A DNA stretch of 38,072 nucleotides from Clostridiaceae bacterium (GCA_012840075.1 DUMC01000162.1:1-38072); one strand, 5' to 3'. Shown: positions 1 through 9,315, counted from the first letter of the stretch. Notes: generated by a model not told the origin, from the letters alone. Numbers and translations are program-made.

Positions 1-96
1 AACAAAAACGGTTTACATAATACAGCTGTAAATCTTGGAAACCCTGTACCAACAACCTTTAGGACAATATTAGGTTTTCAATGTGCCGATATATGA

Positions 97-1092
97 AACT
101 TTCAAATTATTTGCGTAAGTCCTGTTATTAATTTAGAATGGTCAGAAGGTATTTTGAATAAAGCCGGGATAGAAATAGAAAAGGGACTGCTTTCAAAAGC
201 AGTCCCTTCCGGTGAAATAGTCGGTGAACTCAATCCTTCACTTGCTGAAGAGTTTGGACTGGCTAAAGGAGTTTTTATAGTAACAGGGGGTCATGACCAA
301 ACCTGTGCGGCATTAGGGGCAGGAATTGTTAAAGAAAACTTAGCGGTTGATTCTCATGGGACAGCGGAAGTACTGTCTACTGCTTTCAACAAGCCTATGT
401 TGAATGATTTTATGTATAATGGATATTATCCATGTTATTGTTATGTAAAAAAGGATATGTATTTCACTTTTTCTCTTAATCATGTAGGAGGCTTATTATT
501 TAGATGGTATAGAGACAACCTTGGATATCAGGAAGTAGTGGAAGCTGAAAAACTGGGAGTGAGTGCATATCAATTGATGGAGCAAAAAGCACCTAAAGGA
601 CCTTCATCTGTGTTGATTTTACCTCATTTTAACGGAAGCGGAACTCCATGGTGTGATCTTGATTCTAAAGGAGCTATACTCGGCCTTACAATGTCTACTA
701 CACGGCATGATATAGTAAAGGGCATACTTGATTCTTTAGCTTATGAACTCAGGATAAATGTTGAAGCCATGAGGAAAGCAGGAATAAAAGTTGATGAATT
801 AATAGCTGTAGGCGGAGGTGCAAGATCTCCAATATGGCTCCAGATAAAGGCAGATGTGATTGGCTGCAGAGTATCAACCTTAAAAGTGCGTGAAGCAGCT
901 TGCCTTGGAGCAGCTATTCTTGCAGGAACTGCTGTTGGTGCTTATGCTTCCGTGGATGAAGCAGTTGAGAGGACGGTAAAAATAAAAGATATATATGAAC
1001 CGGATGAAAAATTAGTTGCGTTATATAATGAAAAGTATAATATTTATAAGGATATTTATGATACAATTAAAGGGATTAGTAGAAGGTTGTAG
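97..1092 (+). pseudogene. FGGY-family carbohydrate kinase, 5'-truncated remnant
   Basis: FGGY kinases phosphorylate sugars in the cytoplasm. The open frame starts just after a TGA at 94-96 and has no credible start codon or ribosome binding site; TTG at 154 is only the first possible initiator. It joins the family in mid-protein at LEWSEGILNKAGI, the middle of the N-terminal FGGY domain. The catalytic-base region GGHDQTCAALGAG is present, as are the C-terminal nucleotide-binding motifs AVGGGARSPIWLQ and REAACLGAAILAG. About 330 residues remain against roughly 500 for the family, so the N-terminal sugar- and phosphate-binding part is missing. Bases 100-136 read in other frames give family-like scraps broken by stops, which suggests decay rather than only a window edge. 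The substrate is unknown. I am fairly sure it is inactive, but the window starts close by. Confidence 0.75.
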
Positions 1093-1150
1093 TTGTGCGT
1101 TTATACGTGTTTAATAATGTTGTTAATAGAAGAAGGGAGAGTGCAGCACC

Positions 1151-2749
1151 ATGAAATTCCAAATTTTTACCGAAAACGATTGGGTTTATCCTGATACTCA
1201 GATAACGGATCCCTCTGATAGTGTATATTTGGAAACGGCGAGAAATGCAAATATTAGTTTTCAAGTTTTAACAGACATTCAAGTTGAAGAAGGGACATCT
1301 GTTACATTTGATTGGAGCGGAGAAAAAGAGGGAGAGTTTGAGCTTATACCTTATCAGTTAATGCCGGCAAGAGTGGAGGAAAACAGTGGTGCGGAGATAT
1401 TTACAACTTTGGATTATGACAGCGTGAAAAATTTTGTAACACGACAAGCCCCATTTTATGTATATGATGTAACCAGAGATATTGATGACGGTACGTTAAA
1501 GAAAGGGAGAGCAGCTTTTTATTTTAGAATAAAAGTATCTGGTGATATCGATCCCGGTATTTACGAATCCGTATTAAGAATCAGCATAAATGGCAATAAA
1601 GGAAAAATACATGAAGGCAGGATAAATATAAAAATCAAGGTATGGAAAGCAACTGTGCCGTCTCTTGATAGTTGTAAATTTAACATGGTTAACTGGTTAT
1701 TTTTAGATACAATACAAAAGGTTCACAAATTGGAATATGATAGTGAAGAGTTCTGGAAAACTGTCGCATTTTACATGGATAATCAGTTGGATATGCGCAG
1801 CAATCATTTGATGCTTTCAAGAGGCCAACCGATTTTGGATGAGAATGGTCGTGTTGTAGATTTTGATTTTAGTGAAATGATTAAGCTGGGTAAAATGGCA
1901 GTTGCTAAAGGTTATAAATATATTTACGGAGGATTTGTAGCACGGTGGAAGAAGTGGGATGAGAGTGAAATATATCTTCTCTGGGACAGAGACATTGAGT
2001 GCACTAGCCAGGAAGCTTATAGGCAACTAAAAATTTACTTTACAAAGCTATGGAATATAGTTGAAGAAAACGGTTGGAAAGATAAATATATGCAGTGTCT
2101 TGTAGATGAACCTAATTTCCCCAACAGTGAGCATTACAGAATCTTGGCGGGTATATGTCGAAAATGCATGCCGGGCGTGATAATAAATGATCCGGTAGAG
2201 TCCACTGAATTAGGCGGTGCTGTAGATATATGGGTAGTTAAACAAACCTTGTATGAAAAATATATGAAAGAATATAAAGCTCTGCAAGAAATTGGGGAAG
2301 AAATTTGGATCTATACCTGTGGCTTCCCGGCAGGTAAAACAATGAACCGGGTTATTGATTTATCCTTGATGGCGAGCAGGCTGCCCATGTGGATGTGCTT
2401 TAAATATAATGCACCGGGTTTTTTACATTGGGGTTACAATGCTTATAATGAGGATCCTTTTGAATATACTTGTTATTACAGAGGTGATCCTAAAAGATTA
2501 TTACCACCCGGAAATGCCCATATTGTGTATCCAGGCGGAGATAAACCTTGGTACAGTATACGAGGGCACCTGCAAAGGTCAGGAGCGGAAGATTACGAAC
2601 TGTTATATCAATTAGGTCAGCATGATAGATCCAGGGCTGATAAAATAGTTTCCATGGTATGTAATTCATTTGATGATTATACTACATCTATTGATGTTTT
2701 CAATGCAGCCAGGCATGAATTATTAAAATCTCTAAATGAAGTTTTATAG
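1151..2749 (+). CDS. GH123-like (DUF4091) glycoside hydrolase, probable beta-N-acetylgalactosaminidase type
   Basis: 532 residues, no signal peptide or membrane segment, so probably cytoplasmic. A beta-rich N-terminal region (about 1-165) precedes a DUF4091/GH123-type catalytic region. CLVDEPNFPNSEHY carries the Asp-Glu pair (D319, E320). In GH123 such a pair performs substrate-assisted catalysis, with Asp orienting the 2-acetamido group and Glu as acid/base. The C-terminal part has the family signature FLHWGYNAYNEDPF followed by HIVYPGGDKPWYSIRG and SGAEDYELLYQLG. Start ATG at 1151 follows AGAAGGGAGA at 1131-1140. It lies 58 bases after the FGGY kinase remnant and upstream of a GH20-like gene. 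GH123 enzymes known so far release beta-linked GalNAc; the exact linkage here is not visible. Family assignment is good, specificity is inference. Confidence 0.8.
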   Translation: MKFQIFTENDWVYPDTQITDPSDSVYLETARNANISFQVLTDIQVEEGTSVTFDWSGEKEGEFELIPYQLMPARVEENSGAEIFTTLDYDSVKNFVTRQAPFYVYDVTRDIDDGTLKKGRAAFYFRIKVSGDIDPGIYESVLRISINGNKGKIHEGRINIKIKVWKATVPSLDSCKFNMVNWLFLDTIQKVHKLEYDSEEFWKTVAFYMDNQLDMRSNHLMLSRGQPILDENGRVVDFDFSEMIKLGKMAVAKGYKYIYGGFVARWKKWDESEIYLLWDRDIECTSQEAYRQLKIYFTKLWNIVEENGWKDKYMQCLVDEPNFPNSEHYRILAGICRKCMPGVIINDPVESTELGGAVDIWVVKQTLYEKYMKEYKALQEIGEEIWIYTCGFPAGKTMNRVIDLSLMASRLPMWMCFKYNAPGFLHWGYNAYNEDPFEYTCYYRGDPKRLLPPGNAHIVYPGGDKPWYSIRGHLQRSGAEDYELLYQLGQHDRSRADKIVSMVCNSFDDYTTSIDVFNAARHELLKSLNEVL

Positions 2750-3225
2750 AGTAAAAATTTATGGTGTTTGAATTAAATGGAGGGTTATTTTGCTTCATTC
2801 TTGTGAAGAAAGGAAGCCGTTCCATTTACTCTTTTGCAATGTGTTTCATTGTGTTTTGATTTACTAATTTTAAGATTAGCTTTACCGTAAACGGTTTATA
2901 CTATAATGTTGATAATATGTAAAAACTTATATAGAATAGAGATATACATAAAATTGCCATTTTATAAAGTTAAAAGTCTTTATCATGATATTCTCCTACA
3001 TAAAGTATATAAAGGGGGTTTCTTATAAAAGACACGCTTTGTTTTAGGAATGTTGTAATTCTTAATTATAAAGATTAATTTCTGCGTTAATTATTTACAG
3101 GATATATTACCAGAGATTTTAATCTGATTATTGACCACTGAAATAGTTGATCAACCGGAAATGCAGTTTTGTAAAAACCTTTTGGTAGAAAACTTTATAA
3201 ATCATGTATGGAGGTAGAGAATAAA
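2750..3225. other. 476-bp intergenic region with a possible promoter/operator
   Basis: No gene is visible. The region is AT-rich and holds TTTACC (2881-2886) and TATAAT (2902-2907) with a short 15-bp spacer; the operator-like AAACGGTTTA lies between them. A promoter here would leave a leader of about 310 bases before the GH20-like gene. The last bases carry GGAGG at 3210-3214, the ribosome binding site of the next gene. Confidence 0.4.
2886..2899. promoter_or_regulatory. LacI-family/cre-like operator
   Basis: CGTAAACGGTTTAT is a near-palindrome around CG. It matches the catabolite-repression consensus TGWAANCGNTNWCA at most inner positions but not at the outer ones. It sits between possible -35 and -10 boxes, a typical place for a LacI-type repressor. 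The same core AAACGGTTTA occurs at 6-15 at the left edge of the window. AT-rich DNA produces such matches by chance, so this is tentative. Confidence 0.3.
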
Positions 3226-4830
3226 ATGATTACTAATAAAATATCAGATAAACATAAAAGAGTTATACCTTTACCTAAAAAGGCAGATTTTGACGGCAGG
3301 TTTGTAAAATTAGATAATAGTTGGTTATTTGACATCAGTAAAGCTTGTTTGACAGATGAAATGGGATCAAAAAAGAAAACAGGTTGTAAAAATAACGGTA
3401 TTACAAATATTGTGGCTAAGTGGGCCAAGAAGTTTGGATTATCCGATACATATTGCAATTCTTATTCAAAATTAAATATACCGTGTTTAAAGAAAATTGA
3501 ATTGTATATTGAAACTAATTTAGGAAAGGAAGAATATAAAATTAATTTAGATAATGAACTAATAAAAATATCGGCAGGTTCTGAAAAAGCTATTGAGTAT
3601 GCTTTACAGACCTTATGGCAGATTTCACCCGAAGGTAAATTTCCGACAGGAGTTATAGAAGATAAGCCTTCATTAAAAATAAGAGGATTTCATATTAATT
3701 TTGACAGCTTTCGTCAGATGGATATTGAAGAGGCTTTAAATGTAATGGAAACTGCTGCAGAACTTAAGTTAAACACTATATTACTCGAATACGGCAATAG
3801 ATTTCCTTATGAAAAACATAGCAGGATAGCTGTTAACACTACTTTAAAAAAGGAAGATATCAAAAGAATAAATGATAAAGCTAAAGAATTAGGAATAGAT
3901 GTAATACCTTTGCAGCAGACAATAGGTCACCTTGAATATGTACTTGAGCATGAATATTATAAATCCCTTAGAGAAAATAATGAATCTATAAGCCAGATAT
4001 GTCCCCTTAATCCTGATTCTTTAACATTAATAAAAGAATTGCTGGAGGAAATGATAGAAGCGCATCCCGAAATTAAGTATATACATCTTGGCGGGGATGA
4101 AGCCAGAAGTTTAGGCAAATGCCCTGCTTGTAGGGAAAAGGCTGAAAAATTAGGAGTAAGCAGGTTATACATAGATCATATGAATTTACTATGTGATTTT
4201 GTTATATCAAAAGGATTAACTCCCATAGTATGGGATGATATGCTGTGCTCCCATCCTGAAGCACTCGACTTGCTTAATAAACAAATTGTAATTATGTACT
4301 GGGACTATTGGACAGTAAGCAAATCAAGCCCGTATTTTATTGCAAGGTATGACAGAAACGGAAAACCGGTTACGGTATGCGATATTGGCTGGGAGAAAGA
4401 GTGGAAACACGAGCTGACAGATCTTGAGAGGTCTATTATAAACACGTTTGCGAAAAAGGTATCTTTGAGGGAGAGCTTAACCGAGAAATTTATGGACTTA
4501 TACGGCCCGTACCTTGGAAGTGAGTTTCCAAAGAGGATAAAAGGTTATCCGTATCTCGAGTTTTATCAAGATAAAGGTTTTAAGGTAATAGGGGCACCTA
4601 CCAGCTTAGGTAACGGTGACGATTACAATACTTTACCTAATTATTGGAGATTTATACCTAACATAAGAACAGTAGCTGAAAGATGTATAGAAGCCGGTGC
4701 TGAAGGTATGATTACAACAGCTTGGTATAATTATCATCCTGTTATGTTTCATATGGGCATTGGCGCAACAGCTCAATTTGCATGGGGTGTAAATAGTGAG
4801 TCTTGGGGTGTATGTAATGATTTTAAGTAA
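3226..4830 (+). CDS. GH20-like beta-N-acetylhexosaminidase
   Basis: 534 residues, cytoplasmic by lack of a signal peptide. GH20 enzymes remove terminal beta-linked GlcNAc or GalNAc by substrate-assisted catalysis. Residues about 85-150 resemble the GH20 accessory domain (KISAGSEKAIEYALQTLWQI). The TIM barrel begins at KIRGFHINFDSFR, and HLGGDEARSLGKCPAC at 287-302 carries the signature HxGGDE with D291 and E292 as the catalytic pair. Later conserved pieces are TPIVWDDML and MITTAWYNYH. An ATG at 3208 is in frame, but GGAGG at 3210-3214 would lie inside it; the ATG at 3226 has the correct spacing, so I chose that. A terminator follows at 4876. Specificity among GlcNAc, GalNAc or other hexosaminides is not resolved. 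Confidence 0.82.
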   Translation: MITNKISDKHKRVIPLPKKADFDGRFVKLDNSWLFDISKACLTDEMGSKKKTGCKNNGITNIVAKWAKKFGLSDTYCNSYSKLNIPCLKKIELYIETNLGKEEYKINLDNELIKISAGSEKAIEYALQTLWQISPEGKFPTGVIEDKPSLKIRGFHINFDSFRQMDIEEALNVMETAAELKLNTILLEYGNRFPYEKHSRIAVNTTLKKEDIKRINDKAKELGIDVIPLQQTIGHLEYVLEHEYYKSLRENNESISQICPLNPDSLTLIKELLEEMIEAHPEIKYIHLGGDEARSLGKCPACREKAEKLGVSRLYIDHMNLLCDFVISKGLTPIVWDDMLCSHPEALDLLNKQIVIMYWDYWTVSKSSPYFIARYDRNGKPVTVCDIGWEKEWKHELTDLERSIINTFAKKVSLRESLTEKFMDLYGPYLGSEFPKRIKGYPYLEFYQDKGFKVIGAPTSLGNGDDYNTLPNYWRFIPNIRTVAERCIEAGAEGMITTAWYNYHPVMFHMGIGATAQFAWGVNSESWGVCNDFK

Positions 4831-4875
4831 GAGCCAAAAAAATGGTTTTGGACGAAATGCAGATTAAATATTTTA

Positions 4876-4917
4876 AATAACCACTTTGAATATATCAGCA
4901 AAGTGGTTATTTTTATT
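4876..4917 (+). terminator. Rho-independent terminator after the GH20-like gene
   Basis: A perfect 13-bp stem (AATAACCACTTTG at 4876-4888 with CAAAGTGGTTATT at 4899-4911), a 10-base loop and a following T-rich tract. It separates the GH20-like gene from the glycosylasparaginase gene, so the latter needs its own promoter. Confidence 0.85.
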
Positions 4918-4953
4918 TGAGATAATTACTTCAAATTGTTAATTAATTAACGT

Positions 4954-4981
4954 TTGAAAAGTGTCTTCTTTGAGCTATAAT
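4954..4981 (+). promoter_or_regulatory. Sigma-A type promoter of the glycosylasparaginase gene
   Basis: TTGAAA at 4954-4959 and TATAAT at 4976-4981, 16-bp spacer, placed between the upstream terminator and the ATG at 5050. The predicted leader is about 60 bases. Confidence 0.65.
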
Positions 4982-5049
4982 AGAGTCATAATAAGCTTAG
5001 ATTTTTGATTTTTTATGTGATGAAGTAAGAACAAATACAAGGAGGGACT

Positions 5050-5961
5050 ATGAATATGACTTGGTCAGTTATAGCTACATGGAAATTTTCAATAGATGGT
5101 GTAAAAGCAGCCGGCAAACTGATTGAAGACGGCGGAAAATCCCTTGATGCAGTAGAACTGGTAGCAAGGTATGTTGAGGATGATCCTTCAGTTGATTCAG
5201 TAGGTTATGGAGGTATTCCCAATATTGAAGGAGAAGTGGAACTTGATGCAGCCATTATGAATGGTGAAGATCTTTCAATAGGCGTTGTTATGGGAGTAAA
5301 AGGTTATAAAAACCCAATCAGTATAGCCCGCAAAGTTCTTACCGATTCTCCTCACAATATTCTCATAGGACAGGGAGCCGAGGAGTTTGCAGCAAGAATT
5401 GGTTTTGAAAAAGCGATTCTCCTTACAGACGAAAGCATAAAGAAATGGCTCGAGAGAAAAAAACAATTAGCAACAAGCAGTAAAGAAAATAAAGGTTGCA
5501 ATAAAGAGAATTGCGATATATATGGACATGATACAGTAGGCATTGTTGCCCTTGATATATTTAAAAATATGGCCTGTGCTACTTCAACCAGTGGTATTGC
5601 CATGAAACAAAGGGGCAGGGTAGGAGACAGTCCATTAGTGGGATCCGGCTTTTATGTTGATAATTACATAGGTGGGGCTGCAGCTACCGGCCTAGGAGAA
5701 GATATTATGAAAGGATGCATTTGTTTTTATGCCGTACAATTAATGGGTGAAGGATACAGCCCTCAGGAAGCTGCAGAACTTGCTGTAAAGAAAATACATT
5801 ACAGGCTTTTCGAAAAAAACGGTAAAGTGGGAAACATTGCCATTGTTTGTGCAGACAATAAAGGTAATTTCGGAGGAGCAGCAAATCACGAAGGGTTTGA
5901 GTATGCAGCAGCTTCAGATAAGACTTTACCGGCGATATATAAAGTGAAATCCGTTGTTTGA
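5050..5961 (+). CDS. Glycosylasparaginase (N4-(beta-N-acetylglucosaminyl)-L-asparaginase)
   Basis: An Ntn-hydrolase of the aspartylglucosaminidase family, which splits the GlcNAc-Asn bond left after degradation of N-linked glycoproteins. The 303-residue precursor contains GHDTVGIVALD at 159-169. The family matures by self-cleavage between Asp161 and Thr162, making Thr162 the N-terminal nucleophile of the beta subunit. Substrate-binding motifs GRVGDSPLVGSG and AATGLGED follow in the expected order. There is no signal peptide, so it should act on imported glycoasparagine in the cytoplasm. GGAGGG at 5041-5046 supports ATG 5050. It has its own promoter. The insert before the cleavage site (SSKENKGCNKENC) is hydrophilic and probably a processed loop. 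The main alternative is an isoaspartyl peptidase/type III asparaginase, but the HDTVG context favours glycosylasparaginase. Confidence 0.9.
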   Translation: MNMTWSVIATWKFSIDGVKAAGKLIEDGGKSLDAVELVARYVEDDPSVDSVGYGGIPNIEGEVELDAAIMNGEDLSIGVVMGVKGYKNPISIARKVLTDSPHNILIGQGAEEFAARIGFEKAILLTDESIKKWLERKKQLATSSKENKGCNKENCDIYGHDTVGIVALDIFKNMACATSTSGIAMKQRGRVGDSPLVGSGFYVDNYIGGAAATGLGEDIMKGCICFYAVQLMGEGYSPQEAAELAVKKIHYRLFEKNGKVGNIAIVCADNKGNFGGAANHEGFEYAAASDKTLPAIYKVKSVV

Positions 5962-6050
5962 ATACTTACGAGGATGTTTAAATATTCGTAAAAGAGTTGT
6001 TTTTTAATAATAAATTTTTTTAATATTTAATTAAATCATTTATTTTTAAT

Positions 6051-6079
6051 TTGTTATAACTTAATTTTGTTATTATATT
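6051..6079 (+). promoter_or_regulatory. Possible sigma-A promoter of the PHP gene
   Basis: TTGTTA at 6051-6056 and TATATT at 6074-6079 with a 17-bp spacer in the very AT-rich 5962-6171 gap. Base composition makes weak matches common. Confidence 0.35.
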
Positions 6080-6171
6080 CGTGAATAATAATAAAATTTA
6101 GCTTACAGTTTAAAAGAAATGGCTAAATATATATAAAATATATTATAATTTACATTAGAAAGGACTTGGAT

Positions 6172-6846
6172 ATGAATAAATATAAATATGACATTCACGT
6201 GCATACATCTGAAACAAGCCGTTGCGGCAAGATTGAGGCAACTGAAGTTGTGAGGTTATATAAGGAAGCAGGATATTCAGGAATTGTAATAACAGACCAT
6301 TATTATAAAGATTATTTTGATGCAATCGCATCCGGTGACTGGAGAGTAAAAATTGAAACATACCTTAAAGGATATAAAAAAGCATTGGAAGAAGGTAATA
6401 ATGTTGGTTTAACCGTACTTCCGGGTATGGAAATAAGGTTTAATGACTATCCTAATGATTATCTGGTATACGGGATAGATGAGCAGTTTTTAATAGATAA
6501 CCCTGAGTTGTATAACTTGACTCTACCTGAATTTAAAAACCTTATATCAGATAAAAACATATTGATTTTTCAAGCCCATCCTTTTAGAAAGGGTCAGACT
6601 ATTGAGTACCCTGAATTGTTGGATGGTGTTGAGGTTTATAACGGAAACCCGAGACATGATTCACAAAATGGTGTAGCATATAAATTTGCTAAAGAAAATA
6701 ATTTAAAATTAATATCAGGTTCTGATTTTCATCAACTTCCGGATTTGGCAAGAGGCGGAATAATCGTTGATAAAAAAATAACAACAATAGGTGAATTGGT
6801 TGAAGTATTGAGAAAAAACGATACAGTTGAATTGATTTGGACTTAA
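6172..6846 (+). CDS. PHP-domain metal-dependent phosphoesterase
   Basis: 224 residues, soluble. PHP proteins bind two or three metal ions and hydrolyse phosphoesters such as histidinol phosphate, nucleotides or short oligonucleotides. The expected ligands are visible in order: DIHVHT (H9, H11), TDH (D42, H43), GMEIRF (E87), QAHPFR (H136) and GSDFHQ (D185, H187). It is shorter than the HisJ/YtvP histidinol phosphatases and lacks a partner domain, so the substrate is open. A TTG at 6166 is in frame, but AGAAAGGA at 6157-6164 is correctly spaced for ATG 6172. It ends 79 bases before the two-component operon, with no visible terminator between, so co-transcription is possible. Confidence 0.75.
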   Translation: MNKYKYDIHVHTSETSRCGKIEATEVVRLYKEAGYSGIVITDHYYKDYFDAIASGDWRVKIETYLKGYKKALEEGNNVGLTVLPGMEIRFNDYPNDYLVYGIDEQFLIDNPELYNLTLPEFKNLISDKNILIFQAHPFRKGQTIEYPELLDGVEVYNGNPRHDSQNGVAYKFAKENNLKLISGSDFHQLPDLARGGIIVDKKITTIGELVEVLRKNDTVELIWT

Positions 6847-6925
6847 ATAAAATATAAAACAAAGTATAAAGTAACTAAGTTGTACAAAGTAATAGGATAA
6901 AAGTGCGGGAGGATGAGATACCTAC

Positions 6926-7612
6926 ATGAGCGAAAAAACAAAGGTTCTTGTAATTGATGATGATGTCAATATTTGCGAAGTAATAAGGCTTTATATGGAA
7001 AAGGAAGGTTTCCAGGTACATTCGGTGTATAACGGTAAAAAAGCGATTGAAGAGTTTAGCCAATTAGCTCCTAATATTGTAATTCTTGATATAATGCTAC
7101 CCGGAGCTGACGGATGGCAAGTTTGCCGTGAAATAAGAAAGGTAAGCAACATTCCTATTATTATGCTCACGGCTAAAGGTGAAACCTTCGACAAAGTTTT
7201 AGGACTGGAACTTGGTGCGGATGATTATATAGTAAAACCTTTTGAACCGAAAGAACTGGTTGCAAGGGTCAAAGCAGTTTTAAGGAGGTATGAAAGAAGG
7301 GATCTTGATACGGAGGAAGTGGTCTTTCCAAATCTTGTTATAAATAAATCAACCTATACTGTAAAAATTAACGGTAAAGAAATGGAACTTCCTCCGAAGG
7401 AACTGGAACTTTTATTTTTCCTGGCATCAAATCCAAACAAGGTTTTTACGAGAGAGCAACTTCTTGAGCATGTATGGGGATTTGATTTTTACGGAGATTC
7501 AAGAACCGTAGATGTTCATATAAAAAGGCTCAGGGAAAAGCTGAATACCCCAAACGCTTCTTGGCAGCTCAAGACTGTATGGGGGGTAGGCTACAAGTTT
7601 GAGGTGAAATAA
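6926..7612 (+). CDS. OmpR/PhoB-family response regulator
   Basis: 228 residues. The receiver domain (about 5-120) has the acidic pocket IDDD near residue 10, phospho-acceptor D55 in VILDIMLPG, the switch Thr in MLTAKG and Lys in IVKPFEP. The C-terminal winged helix (about 130-228) has the recognition-helix region SRTVDVHIKRLREKL. It should bind DNA as a dimer after phosphorylation by the kinase encoded immediately downstream. Stop and next start share a base (TAATG at 7610-7614), so the two are translationally coupled. Start ATG 6926 has GGGAGG at 6907-6912. The htrA-type gene downstream is a probable target, by analogy with CssRS; that is inference. Confidence 0.92.
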   Translation: MSEKTKVLVIDDDVNICEVIRLYMEKEGFQVHSVYNGKKAIEEFSQLAPNIVILDIMLPGADGWQVCREIRKVSNIPIIMLTAKGETFDKVLGLELGADDYIVKPFEPKELVARVKAVLRRYERRDLDTEEVVFPNLVINKSTYTVKINGKEMELPPKELELLFFLASNPNKVFTREQLLEHVWGFDFYGDSRTVDVHIKRLREKLNTPNASWQLKTVWGVGYKFEVK

Positions 7613-9114
7613 TGTTCAAATCCTTGTTTTCAAAACTAGTTGCGATGTTTATAGCAACAATTATTTTCAGCTTTTCCATAGCCGGCATTACCTTGTACTA
7701 CACCCTAGGCGTATATGTTTCTGAGGAAAAAGTAAGGAATTTGGATTTAAGTGGTGAGGAAATAAGTAAGTATTTGGGAATATACCTTGATAATTTAGGC
7801 AATCCAATAGCTCAAGTCATGCTTGAGTATGTTATGGATTCATACCGACAAAATACCGGTGCTTATATCTGGATAACAAATCAGAAAGGAATAATAGTAT
7901 TTTCAAGTCCGAATGTAAGGCTTATTGATAAGCGTGTTGTTAATAACCTAAAATTTGAACAGGGATACTATGGCCTTCCTGATGAACGGCAATATAAGAA
8001 TGTATTTTTAGGTATTGATCCGGTTATAGAAAAAGGTGATTTTTACGGGCTTTTCAAGGAAACGGGCTGGTCTTGGTTGGTAGTGCAAAAACCTTTTAAA
8101 TACAAAGATACGGGTGGTGATGAACAGGTTGTAGCAGCCATATATTTGATTACACCTATTTCCGAGGTGCATAAGACAAGAAGTACGGTATACAGGTTCT
8201 TTTTGATTTCTATAATAGTTTCAATATTAGTTTCAACATCCCTGGTATACTTTTTCTCAAGAAAAATTACGAAACCGTTGAAAGAAATAAGAGATGCAGC
8301 AAAGGTCATATCTGAAGGAGAGTTTGATAAAAGATTGAATATCAATTCCAAGGATGAGATCGGTGAACTGGCAAAGAGTTTTAATCAAATGGCTGCTGAT
8401 TTGGAAAGATTGGAGGAAATGAGGAGGGGCTTTATTGCTAATGTATCTCATGAGCTGAGAACACCTATGACTTCGATAAAAGGATTTATTGAAGGAATAT
8501 TGGATGATGTAATACCCCAAGAAAAGCATAAGGAATATCTTGAAATTGTGCGGAATGAAATAGCCAGGCTCAACAGGCTTGTAAATGACTTGTTGGACCT
8601 TGCAAAAATGGAATCGGGAGAACTTCAGTTAGTTTATACAAATTTTAATATAAATGAATTAATACGACGCTGTATTATTAAACTTGAAAGCATTATAACC
8701 GAAAAAGGTCTTGAAGTTATTGCAAATTTTGATGAGGATACGCTTGTTACTGCTGATATTGATGCTATTGAAAGAGTGTTGATTAATTTAATACACAACG
8801 CTGTTAAATTCACCCCTTCCGGAGGTATTATCGGGGTAAATACTGAAATTGATAATAACAATGATAAAGTTATTATTTCAATAGCTGACACAGGCATAGG
8901 CATTTCAAAAGAAGATTTAGACAGAATTTGGGAGCGTTTTTATAAAGTTGATAAGTCAAGAAGCCTCGATACTCTCGGTACAGGACTGGGTTTATCCATA
9001 GTCAAAAATATTGTAATGGAACATGGGGAAAAAATCTGGGTAGAAAGCGAAGTAGGAAAAGGCACCACTTTTTATTTTACACTCAAAAAAGCCAAAAATG
9101 CCTATAAAAATTAA
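7612..9114 (+). CDS. Membrane sensor histidine kinase
   Basis: 500 residues. Membrane segment at about 9-31, an extracytoplasmic sensor domain of about 160 residues (33-190), a second membrane segment at about 194-215, HAMP at 216-268, then HisKA with phospho-acceptor H280 in FIANVSHELRTPM. The ATPase domain has an N-box (LINLIHNAVKFTP), G1 (DTGIGI) and G2 (GTGLGLSIV). It autophosphorylates and passes phosphate to the regulator encoded just upstream, which its ATG overlaps by one base. The architecture resembles secretion-stress kinases such as CssS, and the next gene is an HtrA protease, but the sensor domain gives no direct clue to the signal. Confidence 0.92.
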   Translation: MFKSLFSKLVAMFIATIIFSFSIAGITLYYTLGVYVSEEKVRNLDLSGEEISKYLGIYLDNLGNPIAQVMLEYVMDSYRQNTGAYIWITNQKGIIVFSSPNVRLIDKRVVNNLKFEQGYYGLPDERQYKNVFLGIDPVIEKGDFYGLFKETGWSWLVVQKPFKYKDTGGDEQVVAAIYLITPISEVHKTRSTVYRFFLISIIVSILVSTSLVYFFSRKITKPLKEIRDAAKVISEGEFDKRLNINSKDEIGELAKSFNQMAADLERLEEMRRGFIANVSHELRTPMTSIKGFIEGILDDVIPQEKHKEYLEIVRNEIARLNRLVNDLLDLAKMESGELQLVYTNFNINELIRRCIIKLESIITEKGLEVIANFDEDTLVTADIDAIERVLINLIHNAVKFTPSGGIIGVNTEIDNNNDKVIISIADTGIGISKEDLDRIWERFYKVDKSRSLDTLGTGLGLSIVKNIVMEHGEKIWVESEVGKGTTFYFTLKKAKNAYKN

Positions 9115-9315
9115 CACTTTATTCATATTTAATTAAAAAAAAACGGCTAATATATAAGTACAAAATGAATTTGATTTATTTTGTTTAAAGAATTATTTTA
9201 TTTTAAATAGCATGTTTGGCATTAATTGACATATATAATAAATGTTGAACATATACTTACATTTAATCCGAAATTATATAGAATAAAGGGTTAATTTGAA
9301 AAGGAGGTAAGGGGC
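9115..9315. other. 201-bp gap before the htrA-type gene
   Basis: AT-rich with no terminator recognised. It contains TTGACA (9226-9231), TATAAT (9234-9239) and TATACT (9252-9257), but no pair has 16-18 bp spacing; TTGACA to TATACT is 20 bp. A regulated, activator-dependent promoter of the protease gene is possible. Confidence 0.35.
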
